Positions 49,338-57,640 are shown, counted from the first letter of the stretch. The stretch is DNA of 64,000 bases from Brevibacillus aydinogluensis (GCF_031954365.1 NZ_JAUSVZ010000013.1), one strand, 5' to 3'. A program made the numbers and translations. Notes: generated from the letters alone by a model not told the origin.

Positions 49338-49874
49338 ATGCTCCGCGATTACAAACAAACGGAACTGGAAAAATGGGTGGGCGCTTTTTATGCCAGACTG
49401 GGGATGCGACATGCGGGAGATTTGCGCGAGGAAACGGTCGCCGAAGCCCTCGGCATTGAGCTTGTGTACCGTCCTTGTCCATCGATGCGGTACGAAGCCG
49501 GCGGCTATCGCTGCATCACGATCAATTCCGCCCTGCCCCGGCCAATCCAGCGTGAGCAGTTTTTTCATGAGCTGGGGCATATATTGCGCGGACATACCGG
49601 GAAACAGCTGGAGATGAGAAAATCGTTCCGCGACCTGCAGGAGGCCCAGGCTTCGCAGTTTCAACTTTACGCGGCTCTGCCGTTTTTCATGGTATCCAGG
49701 TTGAGACTGACCGACTGCCAGACTCATCCGGCCTGCTTGCTGGCCCAGGAGTTTGGCGTAACCCGGCAGCTGGCGGAAAAGCGGCTCGCTCAGATTCGCC
49801 GCCGCATCATCAGCGAACGCCTGCACCGCCAGTTCGTCGCCCGCCTCCACGGCAGGGGCCCGCGTCCGGCTTGA
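49338..49874 (+). CDS. ImmA/IrrE-family metallopeptidase
   Basis: The 178 residues include the zinc motif HELGH (77-81) in FFHELGHILRGH and downstream helical parts typical of ImmA. These proteases cleave a partner XRE repressor to lift repression, here probably the protein at 48876. I use the ATG at 49338 with AAAGGAGG seven bases upstream. No integrase, relaxase or phage gene is nearby, so the module stands alone. Confidence 0.85.
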   Translation: MLRDYKQTELEKWVGAFYARLGMRHAGDLREETVAEALGIELVYRPCPSMRYEAGGYRCITINSALPRPIQREQFFHELGHILRGHTGKQLEMRKSFRDLQEAQASQFQLYAALPFFMVSRLRLTDCQTHPACLLAQEFGVTRQLAEKRLAQIRRRIISERLHRQFVARLHGRGPRPA

Positions 49875-50002
49875 GATATGCGGCGCAGCCGAAGCACGTC
49901 CGAACAGTCCCTTGCAGGGAACGGCCTCGCATTGAACGATGCGGTCCTTTCCAAGCAAATCAGCGCCGTACACAATGTCCGGCGCTTTGTTCGTAAGTCC
50001 GT

Positions 50003-50335
50003 TCAGTTGACTGTTTTCTGATCCAGTTCGATCCACTCTTGTGCCCATTTCTCGATGCCTTTGATGATCGGTTCCAGTGCGCGTCCTTTATCCGTAAGCG
50101 AATATTCCACCCTCACCGGAGCGGAATCCGTATAGACTTCCCGATGCACCAGTCCTTCCTTCTCCAGATCCTTCAGCCGTTCCGACAAAAGCCTGCCGCT
50201 GATCGGAAGCGCCTCTTCAATTGAACAAAAACGCTGCGGTCCCAAAAGAAGCTGGTGCAGGATCAGCCCTGTCCAGCGTTTGCTCAGCAGATGCATGGCT
50301 TTTTCAAACTTCGGGCACAGAGAAGACTGTTTCAT
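50003..50335 (-). CDS. HxlR-family winged-helix regulator
   Basis: The 110 residues show the MarR/HxlR-type winged helix: CPKFEKAMHLLSKRWTGLIL, then GPQRFCSIEEALPISGRLLSERLKDLEKEGLV (in parts) and the wing VEYSLTDKGRAL. The N-terminal Cys (CPKFE) is the residue used for redox sensing in some family members. ATG at 50335 behind GGGGTGATTTCC. No partner gene is evident: the next gene on the other side is a small unknown. Confidence 0.88.
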   Translation of the reverse strand: MKQSSLCPKFEKAMHLLSKRWTGLILHQLLLGPQRFCSIEEALPISGRLLSERLKDLEKEGLVHREVYTDSAPVRVEYSLTDKGRALEPIIKGIEKWAQEWIELDQKTVN

Positions 50336-50440
50336 GGAAATCACCCCATTCTCCATTCAGTATATCGCTCTTTTTTCCTTGCATCAAAATCTGGCCCGCA
50401 ACCATCCTAGTGAATGGAAACATACGGAGGTGAGTGCTGC

Positions 50441-50593
50441 ATGCCCGATCAAAAAGAGAGAGCCATGGCCATTTTTGAAGTGGAAGACAAGATTCCGGTC
50501 GGTTCCATAGACAAGACCCGAGCCGAAATGCCCGATCGCTCCGAACAATATCCCATTCCGGCCCCCCGTCCCGTCCCCTGGGAGGAGGCCTGA
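50441..50593 (+). CDS. Small hypothetical protein, 50 residues
   Basis: GGAGGTGA stands seven bases before the ATG, a strong SD. The product starts MPDQKERAMAIFEVEDKI and has a Pro-rich end (YPIPAPRPVPWEEA). No family is recognised. It is divergent from the HxlR gene; the length and SD argue for a real gene. Confidence 0.6.
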   Translation: MPDQKERAMAIFEVEDKIPVGSIDKTRAEMPDRSEQYPIPAPRPVPWEEA

Positions 50594-50765
50594 GCACATC
50601 CGGCCTTCCCGCTCCATAGTGGCAGGGAAAGGCCGTTTTGTGTGGGTTGCCAACCTGTTTTTTCCAAAAGCGCCTGGTCGCGGCAGGCACATAACTTGCC
50701 AACGTTGATGGGACAATATCGCTAGGTAAAGGGAAGCCTATTGTCACAAAGGAGGGCAGGTTACC

Positions 50766-51557
50766 ATGAAGCGCCTTACCATTTTGTCCGCTGTCTTGCT
50801 GCTCGTAACCATCGTGTTGGGGCATGCGGCTGCCCATCCCGATACGGCGTACCACTTTGGCTTTAAAAAGAGCAGGGACGGCAAACTTCCTTCCATTGAC
50901 CAGGAAGGATTCAAATCCGTTGTGGAGAAGCACGGGGCTATCTTTTTGGGAGATACGACCAAAAAAGAACTGTATCTGACCTTTGACAACGGGTACGAAA
51001 ACGGCTACACCGCGCAAATATTGGACACGCTCAAGGCCAAAAAGGTGCCGGCCATCTTTTTCGTGACCGGACATTACGTAAAAGACCAGCCCGACCTCAT
51101 CAAACGGATGGCAGCCGAAGGGCATCTGATCGGAAACCACTCCTGGAGCCACCCCGACATGACGAAACTTTCCAACGAACGCATCCGGGAAGAGCTGGAG
51201 AAGGTACAGACGGAAGTAGCCCGGATCACTGGTCAAAAAGAGATGCGCTTTTTGCGTCCGCCAAGGGGAATTTTCAGTGACCGCTCCCTTGCGGCCTGCA
51301 AGCAGCTGGGCTATACCAGCATCTTCTGGTCGATTGCCTACAAAGACTGGGACACCAAGGTGCAAAGAGGCTGGCGGTACGCGTACGACAGCGTCATCTC
51401 ACAGCTTCACCCGGGTGCCGTCATCCTGCTGCACGCCGTCTCCCGCGACAACGCAGAAGCGCTGGGTGCAATCATCGACGAGGCGCGCAAACGGGGGTAC
51501 GAATTCAAGAGCCTGGATCAGCTGGTTCCGCACAATCCCTCGACACCTGTTCCGTAA
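50766..51557 (+). CDS. pdaA: Delta-lactam-biosynthetic de-N-acetylase PdaA-like
   Basis: PdaA removes acetyl groups from muramic acid in spore cortex so that delta-lactam can form. The 263 residues have a signal peptide (about 1-23), the leader typical of PdaA (HFGFKKSRDGKLPSI) and a NodB domain with LTFDNGYENGYTA (motif 1, about residues 73-85), NHSWSHPDM (motif 2, metal His) and RPPRGIFS (motif 3). AAGGAGG precedes the ATG. PdaA is usually made in the forespore; I see no clear promoter. Confidence 0.9.
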   Translation: MKRLTILSAVLLLVTIVLGHAAAHPDTAYHFGFKKSRDGKLPSIDQEGFKSVVEKHGAIFLGDTTKKELYLTFDNGYENGYTAQILDTLKAKKVPAIFFVTGHYVKDQPDLIKRMAAEGHLIGNHSWSHPDMTKLSNERIREELEKVQTEVARITGQKEMRFLRPPRGIFSDRSLAACKQLGYTSIFWSIAYKDWDTKVQRGWRYAYDSVISQLHPGAVILLHAVSRDNAEALGAIIDEARKRGYEFKSLDQLVPHNPSTPVP

Positions 51558-51631
51558 AGCGGCCTGCCAGCAAAGGGCTGATTGCCGCCTGTCTCAAGCA
51601 CAAATACGCCCATACAGGGGTTGCACCCATG

Positions 51632-51660
51632 AAAAAGCCGTCTCCCATCAGAGAGACGGC
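51632..51660. terminator. Left copy of the duplicated terminator hairpin, element copy C
   Basis: Stem GCCGTCTC/GAGACGGC at 51637-51660, with five A before it (the T-run for minus-strand transcripts). The 24-base stem-loop is identical to 52001-52024. Confidence 0.85.
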
Positions 51661-52000
51661 TCAGATTGAAGACAAACTGTTTATTTAGTAAGCGTCCACA
51701 AGAAAACGATTTTCATAATTTCCAGGCCGGAAGGCCTGCACATTCATCAACCGAAGCTGAAGACAACGTACATCGCATGGAGGGATGGGCCAAGCGAGCT
51801 CCTTTGACGACCTGCCCAGCGGAAAAACGAAAGACGCGGGGATAAACAGGGGGCACAAGTCTCACTTCGTCGAAACACCCAGATGTTTGCCCCCTGCCCG
51901 CGTCGCGTTTTGGAGCGGACATCATCCACTTCTTTGCTGGGCGTCAAGAGAGCGAGCGGGCCCGATCACCCATGCGCCACGGACTTTGTCTACATGCTGA
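51661..52000. mobile_element. Hairpin-inserted non-coding element, copy C (long form)
   Basis: This 340-bp copy is the clearest. Its ends, TCAGATTGAAGACAAA and TTTGTCTACATGCTGA, are a 16-bp inverted repeat with 13 matches. It is flanked on each side by an identical 24-base terminator hairpin. The A-run outside the left hairpin and the T-run outside the right one look like the two sides of one original bidirectional terminator. It carries the nested insert 51799-51950. Left of that it resembles copy A closely. It separates pdaA and a convergent small gene. Confidence 0.85.
51799..51950. repeat. Nested palindromic insert in element copy C
   Basis: 152 bp, the same length as the insert in copy B and about 93% similar by eye, with AGCGAG on both sides (51793-51798 and 51951-51956). 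It is better conserved between B and C than the surrounding element. Confidence 0.75.
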
Positions 52001-52029
52001 GCCGTCTCCCATCAGAGAGACGGCTTTTT
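52001..52029. terminator. Right copy of the duplicated terminator hairpin, element copy C
   Basis: Identical 24-base stem-loop followed by five T on the + strand. The stop codon of the minus-strand gene at 52012 lies inside it. Confidence 0.85.
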
Positions 52030-52170
52030 GCCCAGGTTCGCTTTCGTTTCAGCATCTTCACGTTTTTCTTTATAACAATCCATGCATAGCTCGTTGTTGT
52101 TTTCAATTTCATACTCCGTCAGACGAACCCGACATACTCGACATTGTCTTTCGGTTAATACCAAATTCAA
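52012..52170 (-). CDS. Small zinc-ribbon-like protein
   Basis: The 52 residues contain two cysteine pairs, CRVC and CMDC, about 19 residues apart (TERQCRVCRVRLTEYEIE, NNELCMDCYKEKRED). The start is a TTG eight bases after AAAGGGG. The last codons and the stop lie in the terminator hairpin next to element copy C. The family is not recognised. Confidence 0.6.
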   Translation of the reverse strand: MNLVLTERQCRVCRVRLTEYEIENNNELCMDCYKEKREDAETKANLGKKPSL

Positions 52171-52294
52171 TGAGTATACCCCTTTCTTCTCACGGTCGTC
52201 ATTGTCATTGACATTGTATCCCATAATGAGGGGAAATGAATCCGCTCGATGTTAAAATTGTGTGAATTATTAAATAAGTATTATTCCCATTTAT

Positions 52295-52420
52295 TTACAA
52301 TGGATTGGTGTAGATCCTTTCAATTAATTCGTGGATGGGGCTGTTATTCCCGATCGTTTCATAATATTTTCCATACAGTTCAGAGTGCGAATAATACTCA
52401 GTGCCACGCCTAAGAACCAA
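52295..52420 (-). CDS. Possible 41-residue protein or gene fragment
   Basis: A frame from a TTG at 52420 reads LRRGTEYYSHSELYGKYYET, then IGNNSPIHELIERIYTNPL, which looks like protein. A weak SD (GGAG) is 12 bases away. The surrounding 200 bases are poor in G+C. It could be the tail of a lost gene. Confidence 0.3.
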   Translation of the reverse strand: MVLRRGTEYYSHSELYGKYYETIGNNSPIHELIERIYTNPL

Positions 52421-52451
52421 TTTCCTGTCTTACTCTCCACATAAAAAGAAA

Positions 52452-52476
52452 AAAACCTTGGATTCCCAAGGTTTTT
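52452..52476 (-). terminator. Terminator after tRNA-Arg
   Basis: AAAAACCTTGG/CCAAGGTTTTT with further T on the minus strand. Confidence 0.85.
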
Positions 52477-52483
52477 CATGGAA

Positions 52484-52560
52484 TGGCGTCCCCGAGAGGA
52501 CTCGAACCTCCGACACGCAGTTTAGGAAACTGCTGCTCTATCCAGCTGAGCTACGAGGAC
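52484..52560 (-). tRNA. tRNA-Arg, anticodon CCT
   Basis: The 77-nt tRNA has acceptor GTCCTCG/CGGGGAC, anticodon arm GCAGT-TTCCTAA-ACTGC (anticodon CCT, reading AGG), T arm GGAGGTTCGAGTCCTC and encoded CCA. Confidence 0.95.
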
Positions 52561-52650
52561 GTATTGCACCTACTCTAATTAATTATATGAGGGAAGTCGA
52601 TTTTTTGCAATTGGGAGGACCAGGGATGATGCCCTGGTCCTGACGTTTCA

Positions 52651-53931
52651 TCAGCTATGGGTAAACTGTTCTTCCTCCGTGGAGCCTTTCAAGGCCGTGG
52701 TCGACGAGGTGCCGCCGGCGATCACCTGGGCCACTTCGTCAAAGTAGCCGGTGCCGACCTCGCGCTGGTGGCGGGTCGCGGTATATCCGTATGGCTCGCT
52801 CGCAAACTCCGCCTGCTGCAGCTCGGAGTAGGCGGCCATGCCGCGCTCGCGGTAGCCTCGGGCCAGCTCAAACATGCTGTGGTTGAGCGAGTGGAAGCCA
52901 GCCAGGGTGACGAATTGAAACTTGTACCCCATCTCGCCCAGCTCATCCTGAAAACGGGCGATCGCAGCTTCATCTAGCTTCCGTTTCCAGTTGAACGACG
53001 GGGAGCAGTTGTACGCCAGCAATTTCCCCGGGAATTGTGCGTGAATGGCTTCAGCAAACCGGCGCGCTTCCTCCAGATTGGGCTCCGAGGTTTCGCACCA
53101 GATCAAATCGGCGTACGGCGCGTAGCTGAGGCCGCGCGCGATAGCCGCATCCAGCCCGCCGCGCATGCGGAAGAATCCTTCGGGTGTGCGCTCGCCGGTG
53201 AGGAACGGCTTGTCGCGGTCGTCGATGTCGCTGGTGATCAAAAAGGCTCCGTTGGCATCCGTACGAGCGATGATCACGGTCGGTACGCCCATCACATCAG
53301 CGGCAAAGCGGGCTGCGATCAGATTGCGAATGGCCAACTGCGTGGGAATCAGCACTTTTCCGCCCATGTGGCCGCACTTTTTCTCCGAAGCCAGCTGGTC
53401 TTCGAAGTGAACGCCGGCGGCTCCCGCTTCGATCATGCTTTTCATCAGTTCAAACACGTTGAGCGGTCCGCCAAAACCAGCTTCCGCATCAGCCACGATC
53501 GGCGCAAACCAGTAGATGTCGCCGGTCCCTTCCGCCTGCTGGATCTGGTCGGCGCGCTGGAACGCCTGATTGATCCGCTTAACCACGTGAGGAACGCTGT
53601 TGGCCGGATACAAGCTCTGATCGGGGTACATCTGCCCGGCCAGGTTGGCGTCAGCCGCTACCTGCCAGCCGCTCAGGTAGATGGCTTTCAAGCCGGCTTT
53701 CACCTGCTGAATTGCCTGGTTTCCGGTGAGGGCACCCAGCGCCTTGATGTGGTGTTCCGTGTTGAGCAAATGCCACAGCCGCTCTGCCCCCATCCGTGCC
53801 AACGTATGTTCAATCTGCACCGAACCGCGCAGCCGGACGACGTCCTCTGCCGTATACGGGCGGACAATCCCCTTCCAACGCTCCGCCTTCCAGCTTTCCT
53901 CCACCTGTCTGATTGCCTCTTGCTTGTTCAT
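52651..53931 (-). CDS. aceA: Isocitrate lyase
   Basis: AceA splits isocitrate to glyoxylate and succinate, the first step of the glyoxylate bypass. The 426 residues contain the catalytic loop KKCGHMGGK (about residues 182-190), IARTDANGAF and YNCSPSFNWK. I start at the ATG at 53931 (MNKQEAIRQ), nine bases after GGAG. It lies 16 bases after aceB; the pair lets the cell grow on acetate or fatty acids. Confidence 0.97.
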   Translation of the reverse strand: MNKQEAIRQVEESWKAERWKGIVRPYTAEDVVRLRGSVQIEHTLARMGAERLWHLLNTEHHIKALGALTGNQAIQQVKAGLKAIYLSGWQVAADANLAGQMYPDQSLYPANSVPHVVKRINQAFQRADQIQQAEGTGDIYWFAPIVADAEAGFGGPLNVFELMKSMIEAGAAGVHFEDQLASEKKCGHMGGKVLIPTQLAIRNLIAARFAADVMGVPTVIIARTDANGAFLITSDIDDRDKPFLTGERTPEGFFRMRGGLDAAIARGLSYAPYADLIWCETSEPNLEEARRFAEAIHAQFPGKLLAYNCSPSFNWKRKLDEAAIARFQDELGEMGYKFQFVTLAGFHSLNHSMFELARGYRERGMAAYSELQQAEFASEPYGYTATRHQREVGTGYFDEVAQVIAGGTSSTTALKGSTEEEQFTHS

Positions 53932-53947
53932 CCTCTTCCACTCCTTT

Positions 53948-55558
53948 TTATTCAAGATAGCCATAGCCCGGGATGGTCAAGAACTCTTCGAATTCGTCTG
54001 CTGTCACCAGCCGCAGAAACAATTCGCCCGCCAGCTGGAACTTGCCGTTCTCGTACCGTTCCTGGCCGATGGCTTGTTTCAAGGCTTGCAGTTCCTCACT
54101 CACCCACTGTTTGACCAGTCCGGCGGTAATCTTCCGCCCGTCCGGCAGCACGCCCCGGCGGTGGCGAATCCACTGCCAGACCTGGGCGCGGGAAATTTCC
54201 GCCGTGGCCGCGTCTTCCATCAGGTTGTTGATCGGCACCGCGCCGTGGCCGCGCAGCCAGGCTTCGATGTACTGGATGCCGACGCTGATGTTGGTGCGCA
54301 CACCTTCTTCCGTAATCGGCCCCTCAGGCACCGCCAGCAGGTCGGCAGCCGTGACCTGCACATCCTCCCGCTTGTACCAGATCTGATTGGCTTCCGGCAT
54401 CAAGCGGTCAAACACTTCCATCGCCACCGGCACCAATCCGGGGTGGGCCACCCAGGTGCCGTCATGGCCGTCGTAGGCTTCCCGCTCCTTGTCGGCCCGC
54501 ACCTTGGCCAGCGCTTCTTCGTTTTTGACCGGATCGTTTTTGACCGGGATTTGCGCCGCCATTCCCCCGATGCAGGGAGCCTGCCGCCTGTGGCACGTCT
54601 TGACTGCTAGCGTGGTATACGCCCGCATGAACGGCACCGTCATCGTCACCAAAGCGCGGTCGGGGAGGATGACATCGGGCTGGTTGCGCAGTTTTTTGAT
54701 GTAGCTGAAAATGTAGTCCCACCGGCCGCAGTTGAGTCCGGCGCTGTGCTCACGCAACTCGTACAGGATTTCATCCATCTCAAACGCGGCCAGAATCGTT
54801 TCGACCAACACCGTCGCCTTGATCGTGCCGCGCGGAATCCCCAATTCGTCCTGGGCAAACAGGAAGACGTCGTTCCAGAGACGGGCTTCCAGGTGGTTCT
54901 CCAGTTTGGGCAGGTAAAAGTACGGACCCGAGCCTTTTTCCAGCAAGACACGGGCGTTGTGGAAGAAATACAATCCGAAGTCAAACAGACTGCCGGAGAG
55001 CGGCTGCCCATCCAACAACACGTGTTTTTCTTCCAGATGCCAGCCGCGCGGACGGACGATCAGCACAGCCGTTTTTTCCTTCAGCGCGTACTGCTTGCCT
55101 TCCGGGCTGGTGTAGGTAATGGTGCGCCTCACCGCATCGCGCATGTTGATTTGTCCCTGGATCGTGTTGGTCCACGTCGGCGAGTTGGCGTCTTCAAAGT
55201 CGGCCATAAACATCCGGGCTCCCGAGTTGAGCGCGTTGATCACCATTTTGCGGTCGCCGGCCGGACCGGTAATCTCCACCCGGCGGTCCTGAAGGTCGGG
55301 CGGCAGGGGAGCCACCGTCCAATCAGCCTTGCGAATGTGGGCGGTCTCAGGCAAAAAATCGGGCAGCTTCCCGCAGTCAATCTCCTCCTGCCGTTTGATC
55401 CGCTGTTTCAACAGATCCCGCCGCCTCTCGCCAAAGGCCCGCTCCAGTTTGATCAAGAATCGGATTGCGTCGGGAGTGAGAATCTCCTCATACTGCGGCG
55501 ACAGCGCGCCGGTGATCGTCACTTCGGCTGGGTAATGGTTGGTGTGCAGCGTAGTCAA
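53948..55558 (-). CDS. aceB: Malate synthase A
   Basis: Malate synthase condenses glyoxylate with acetyl-CoA. The 536 residues show GARMFMADFEDANSP (about residues 105-119), VRPRGWHLEEKHV and the catalytic region NCGRWDYIFSYIKKL (about 270-284), typical of isoform A. The TTG start at 55558 has AGGAGG eight bases before it. It is the first gene of the aceBA operon. Confidence 0.97.
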   Translation of the reverse strand: MTTLHTNHYPAEVTITGALSPQYEEILTPDAIRFLIKLERAFGERRRDLLKQRIKRQEEIDCGKLPDFLPETAHIRKADWTVAPLPPDLQDRRVEITGPAGDRKMVINALNSGARMFMADFEDANSPTWTNTIQGQINMRDAVRRTITYTSPEGKQYALKEKTAVLIVRPRGWHLEEKHVLLDGQPLSGSLFDFGLYFFHNARVLLEKGSGPYFYLPKLENHLEARLWNDVFLFAQDELGIPRGTIKATVLVETILAAFEMDEILYELREHSAGLNCGRWDYIFSYIKKLRNQPDVILPDRALVTMTVPFMRAYTTLAVKTCHRRQAPCIGGMAAQIPVKNDPVKNEEALAKVRADKEREAYDGHDGTWVAHPGLVPVAMEVFDRLMPEANQIWYKREDVQVTAADLLAVPEGPITEEGVRTNISVGIQYIEAWLRGHGAVPINNLMEDAATAEISRAQVWQWIRHRRGVLPDGRKITAGLVKQWVSEELQALKQAIGQERYENGKFQLAGELFLRLVTADEFEEFLTIPGYGYLE

Positions 55559-55590
55559 AACAGGTTCCTCCTCTCCTGAACCAAAACGTT

Positions 55591-55618
55591 ATTATGATAC
55601 AGAAGAAAATTTAATCAA
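55591..55618 (-). promoter_or_regulatory. Probable promoter of aceBA
   Basis: Minus-strand TTGATT (55618-55613), 16 bases, CATAAT (55596-55591). A TATAAT near 55625 is an alternative -10. Confidence 0.5.
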
Positions 55619-55654
55619 TCTATTATAGTACAGTACTGCCAAAAAAAAATGGCC

Positions 55655-55807
55655 TTAATCCAGATACCCGCTGCCGCTGCAGTGGCTGCAGCTTACACAG
55701 CCGTCACCTTGGCAATGATGGCACACCACCCCGTGCTCGTCATAGCCCGCTCCGCCGCAGTGCGGACAATTCTGTTCGCCGTTTCCTTCACACCGAAAGC
55801 AGTTCAT
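55655..55807 (-). CDS. Small DnaJ-type zinc-finger protein (four CxxCxGxG-like repeats)
   Basis: The 50 residues are almost only zinc finger: CFRCEGNG, CPHCGGAG, CHHCQGDG and CSHCSGSG, the pattern of the DnaJ central domain without J domain. GGAGGG stands seven bases before the ATG. Such mini-proteins are known as hypothetical; a chaperone-like or redox role is possible but unproven. Confidence 0.75.
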   Translation of the reverse strand: MNCFRCEGNGEQNCPHCGGAGYDEHGVVCHHCQGDGCVSCSHCSGSGYLD

Positions 55808-55921
55808 TTCCGTTCCCTCCACTCCTGTATTAATACAATAATCAACTTTCTTGCCGTTATTATATAACAGTGGTTCGTACAACGCAACACCATTTTCAAA
55901 AAATTCCGCTGTTTTTGTTAC

Positions 55922-55972
55922 ATAAAAAAACCGGCTCCCCATCCAAATGGACGTGAGAGCCGGTTTTTTCTA
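55922..55972 (-). terminator. Terminator after serS
   Basis: AAAACCGGCTC pairs with GAGCCGGTTTT, followed by T on the minus strand. Confidence 0.85.
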
Positions 55973-55999
55973 TGCTGACTGTCTGTATGCTGTACGTCG

Positions 56000-57289
56000 T
56001 CAGCGGCTTTCCTTCGGCACGATCTTTTCCATTCCGCCCATGTACGGACGCAGTACCTCCGGAATGACAATGGAGCCGTCTTCCTGCTGGTAGTTTTCCA
56101 GCAGGGCGGCCACGGTGCGGCCGATTGCCAGACCGGAGCCGTTGAGTGTATGGACGAACTCCGGCTTGCTCTTCGCGTCGCGGCGGAACCGGATGTTGGC
56201 CCGACGCGCCTGGAAGTCCTCAAAGTTGGAACACGAGGAGATTTCCCGATACGTATTGTAGCTGGGGAGCCATACCTCCAGGTCGTACTTTTTCGCGGCG
56301 GTAAACCCGAGGTCGCCGGTGCACATGTTCATCACGCGGTACGGCAGGCCGAGGAGCTGCAGCACTTTTTCCGCGTTTTTCACCAGCTTTTCCAATTCGT
56401 CGTAAGAGTCTTCCGGTTTGACGAACTTCACCATCTCCACCTTGTTAAACTGGTGCTGGCGAATCAGTCCGCGCGTATCGCGGCCGGCCGATCCGGCTTC
56501 GGAACGGAAACAAGCGCTGTACGCGGCGTAATAGATCGGCAGGTCGGCTGCATCGAGAATCTCGTCGCGGTGAATGTTGGTCACCGGCACCTCCGCTGTC
56601 GGGATCAGGAAGTAATCCGGCCCATCCAGTTTGAAGGCATCCTCCTCAAATTTGGGAAGCTGACCGGTGCCGGTCATGCTGGTGCGATTGACGATGTACG
56701 GCGGCAAAATCTCTTCGTATCCGTGTTCGCTGGTATGCAGATCCAGCATGAAGTTCATCAGCGCCCGCTCCAGACGCGCTCCCAGCCCCTTGTAAAAGAC
56801 AAACCGGCTGCCTGTTACCTTGGCCGCCGCTTCAAAGTCGAGGATGCCCAGATTGGCAGCCAGCTCCCAGTGCGGCTTTGGCTCAAACGTAAAATTGCGC
56901 GGTTCGCCCCAGGTCCAGGCCACTACGTTGTCTTCTTCCGACGTACCGATCGGCACGCTCTCGTGCGGCAGATTGGGCAGGCTCAGCAAAATCTGCTCCA
57001 ATTGTTCGTCCAGCTGGCGCAGTTCTTCGTCCAGCGCCTTGATGCGCTCGTTCACCTGTTTCATTTCGGCGATCAGGTGGTCGGCGTTTTCTTTGTTGCG
57101 CTTCATGATCGCCACTTGTTCGGAGACCGTGTTTCGCTTATTTTTCAACGATTCCGCTTCTTGAATAACCTGGCGCCGCTTTTCATCCGTCTCGGCGAAC
57201 TGGTCGAGCGCGGAAATGTCTTCGTTGCGATGTGCCAACCGGCGTTTTACCTCTTCCAAATTGCTGCGCAAAACTTTCACGTCAAGCAT
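56000..57289 (-). CDS. serS: Seryl-tRNA synthetase
   Basis: SerS charges tRNA-Ser. The 429 residues have the N-terminal coiled-coil arm that grips the long variable arm of tRNA-Ser (about 28-100) and class II motifs: YSACFRSEAGSAGRDTRGLIRQHQF (motif 2 region, in parts) and NGSGLAIGRTVAALLE (motif 3). AGGAGGG precedes the ATG. A Ser T-box leader lies upstream. Confidence 0.97.
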   Translation of the reverse strand: MLDVKVLRSNLEEVKRRLAHRNEDISALDQFAETDEKRRQVIQEAESLKNKRNTVSEQVAIMKRNKENADHLIAEMKQVNERIKALDEELRQLDEQLEQILLSLPNLPHESVPIGTSEEDNVVAWTWGEPRNFTFEPKPHWELAANLGILDFEAAAKVTGSRFVFYKGLGARLERALMNFMLDLHTSEHGYEEILPPYIVNRTSMTGTGQLPKFEEDAFKLDGPDYFLIPTAEVPVTNIHRDEILDAADLPIYYAAYSACFRSEAGSAGRDTRGLIRQHQFNKVEMVKFVKPEDSYDELEKLVKNAEKVLQLLGLPYRVMNMCTGDLGFTAAKKYDLEVWLPSYNTYREISSCSNFEDFQARRANIRFRRDAKSKPEFVHTLNGSGLAIGRTVAALLENYQQEDGSIVIPEVLRPYMGGMEKIVPKESR

Positions 57290-57378
57290 GTAATTCCCTC
57301 CTAATCTCTATGATTCCTTATTCTGGAAAGAGTAGTTGTTCAGATGTGAATGGCGAAAGCGCGTTCCAGCGGGACAGT

Positions 57379-57640
57379 AAAAAACACTCGTCCCCTCTGT
57401 AAGGGACGAGTGCTGTATACCCGCGTTGCCACCCTTGTTGGCAAATGCGTTTGTCCGTTTCCATCCGCATTTGCCCGCTCTCATCCGTCGTAACGGGACG
57501 GTTACCGGGCAAAGTTTGAAGCTTTGCCACTCCGAGGTGGATTCCCTTGCACGCCGGATCGGTTTTCACCCGCCACCGACTCTCTGGGCCTGGCTTATGC
57601 AAAGTACTGGCCTCATCATCGCATTCAATATTCGATACAT
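57379..57640 (-). ncRNA. T-box riboswitch, Ser specifier, upstream of serS
   Basis: The T-box core AAGGGTGGCAACGCGG (57436-57421) and the terminator CACTCGTCCC/GGGACGAGTG plus six T (57412-57379) are clear. AGAGAGTCGGTGG lies in stem I. The specifier position holds UCC (57541-57539) in the context GGGAA-UCC-ACCUCGGAG. Confidence 0.92.

Noticed and set aside
49875..50002. Protein-like minus-strand frame between the ImmA gene and the HxlR gene
   Set aside because: It continues antisense through the ImmA gene and has no start signal; no family is recognised.
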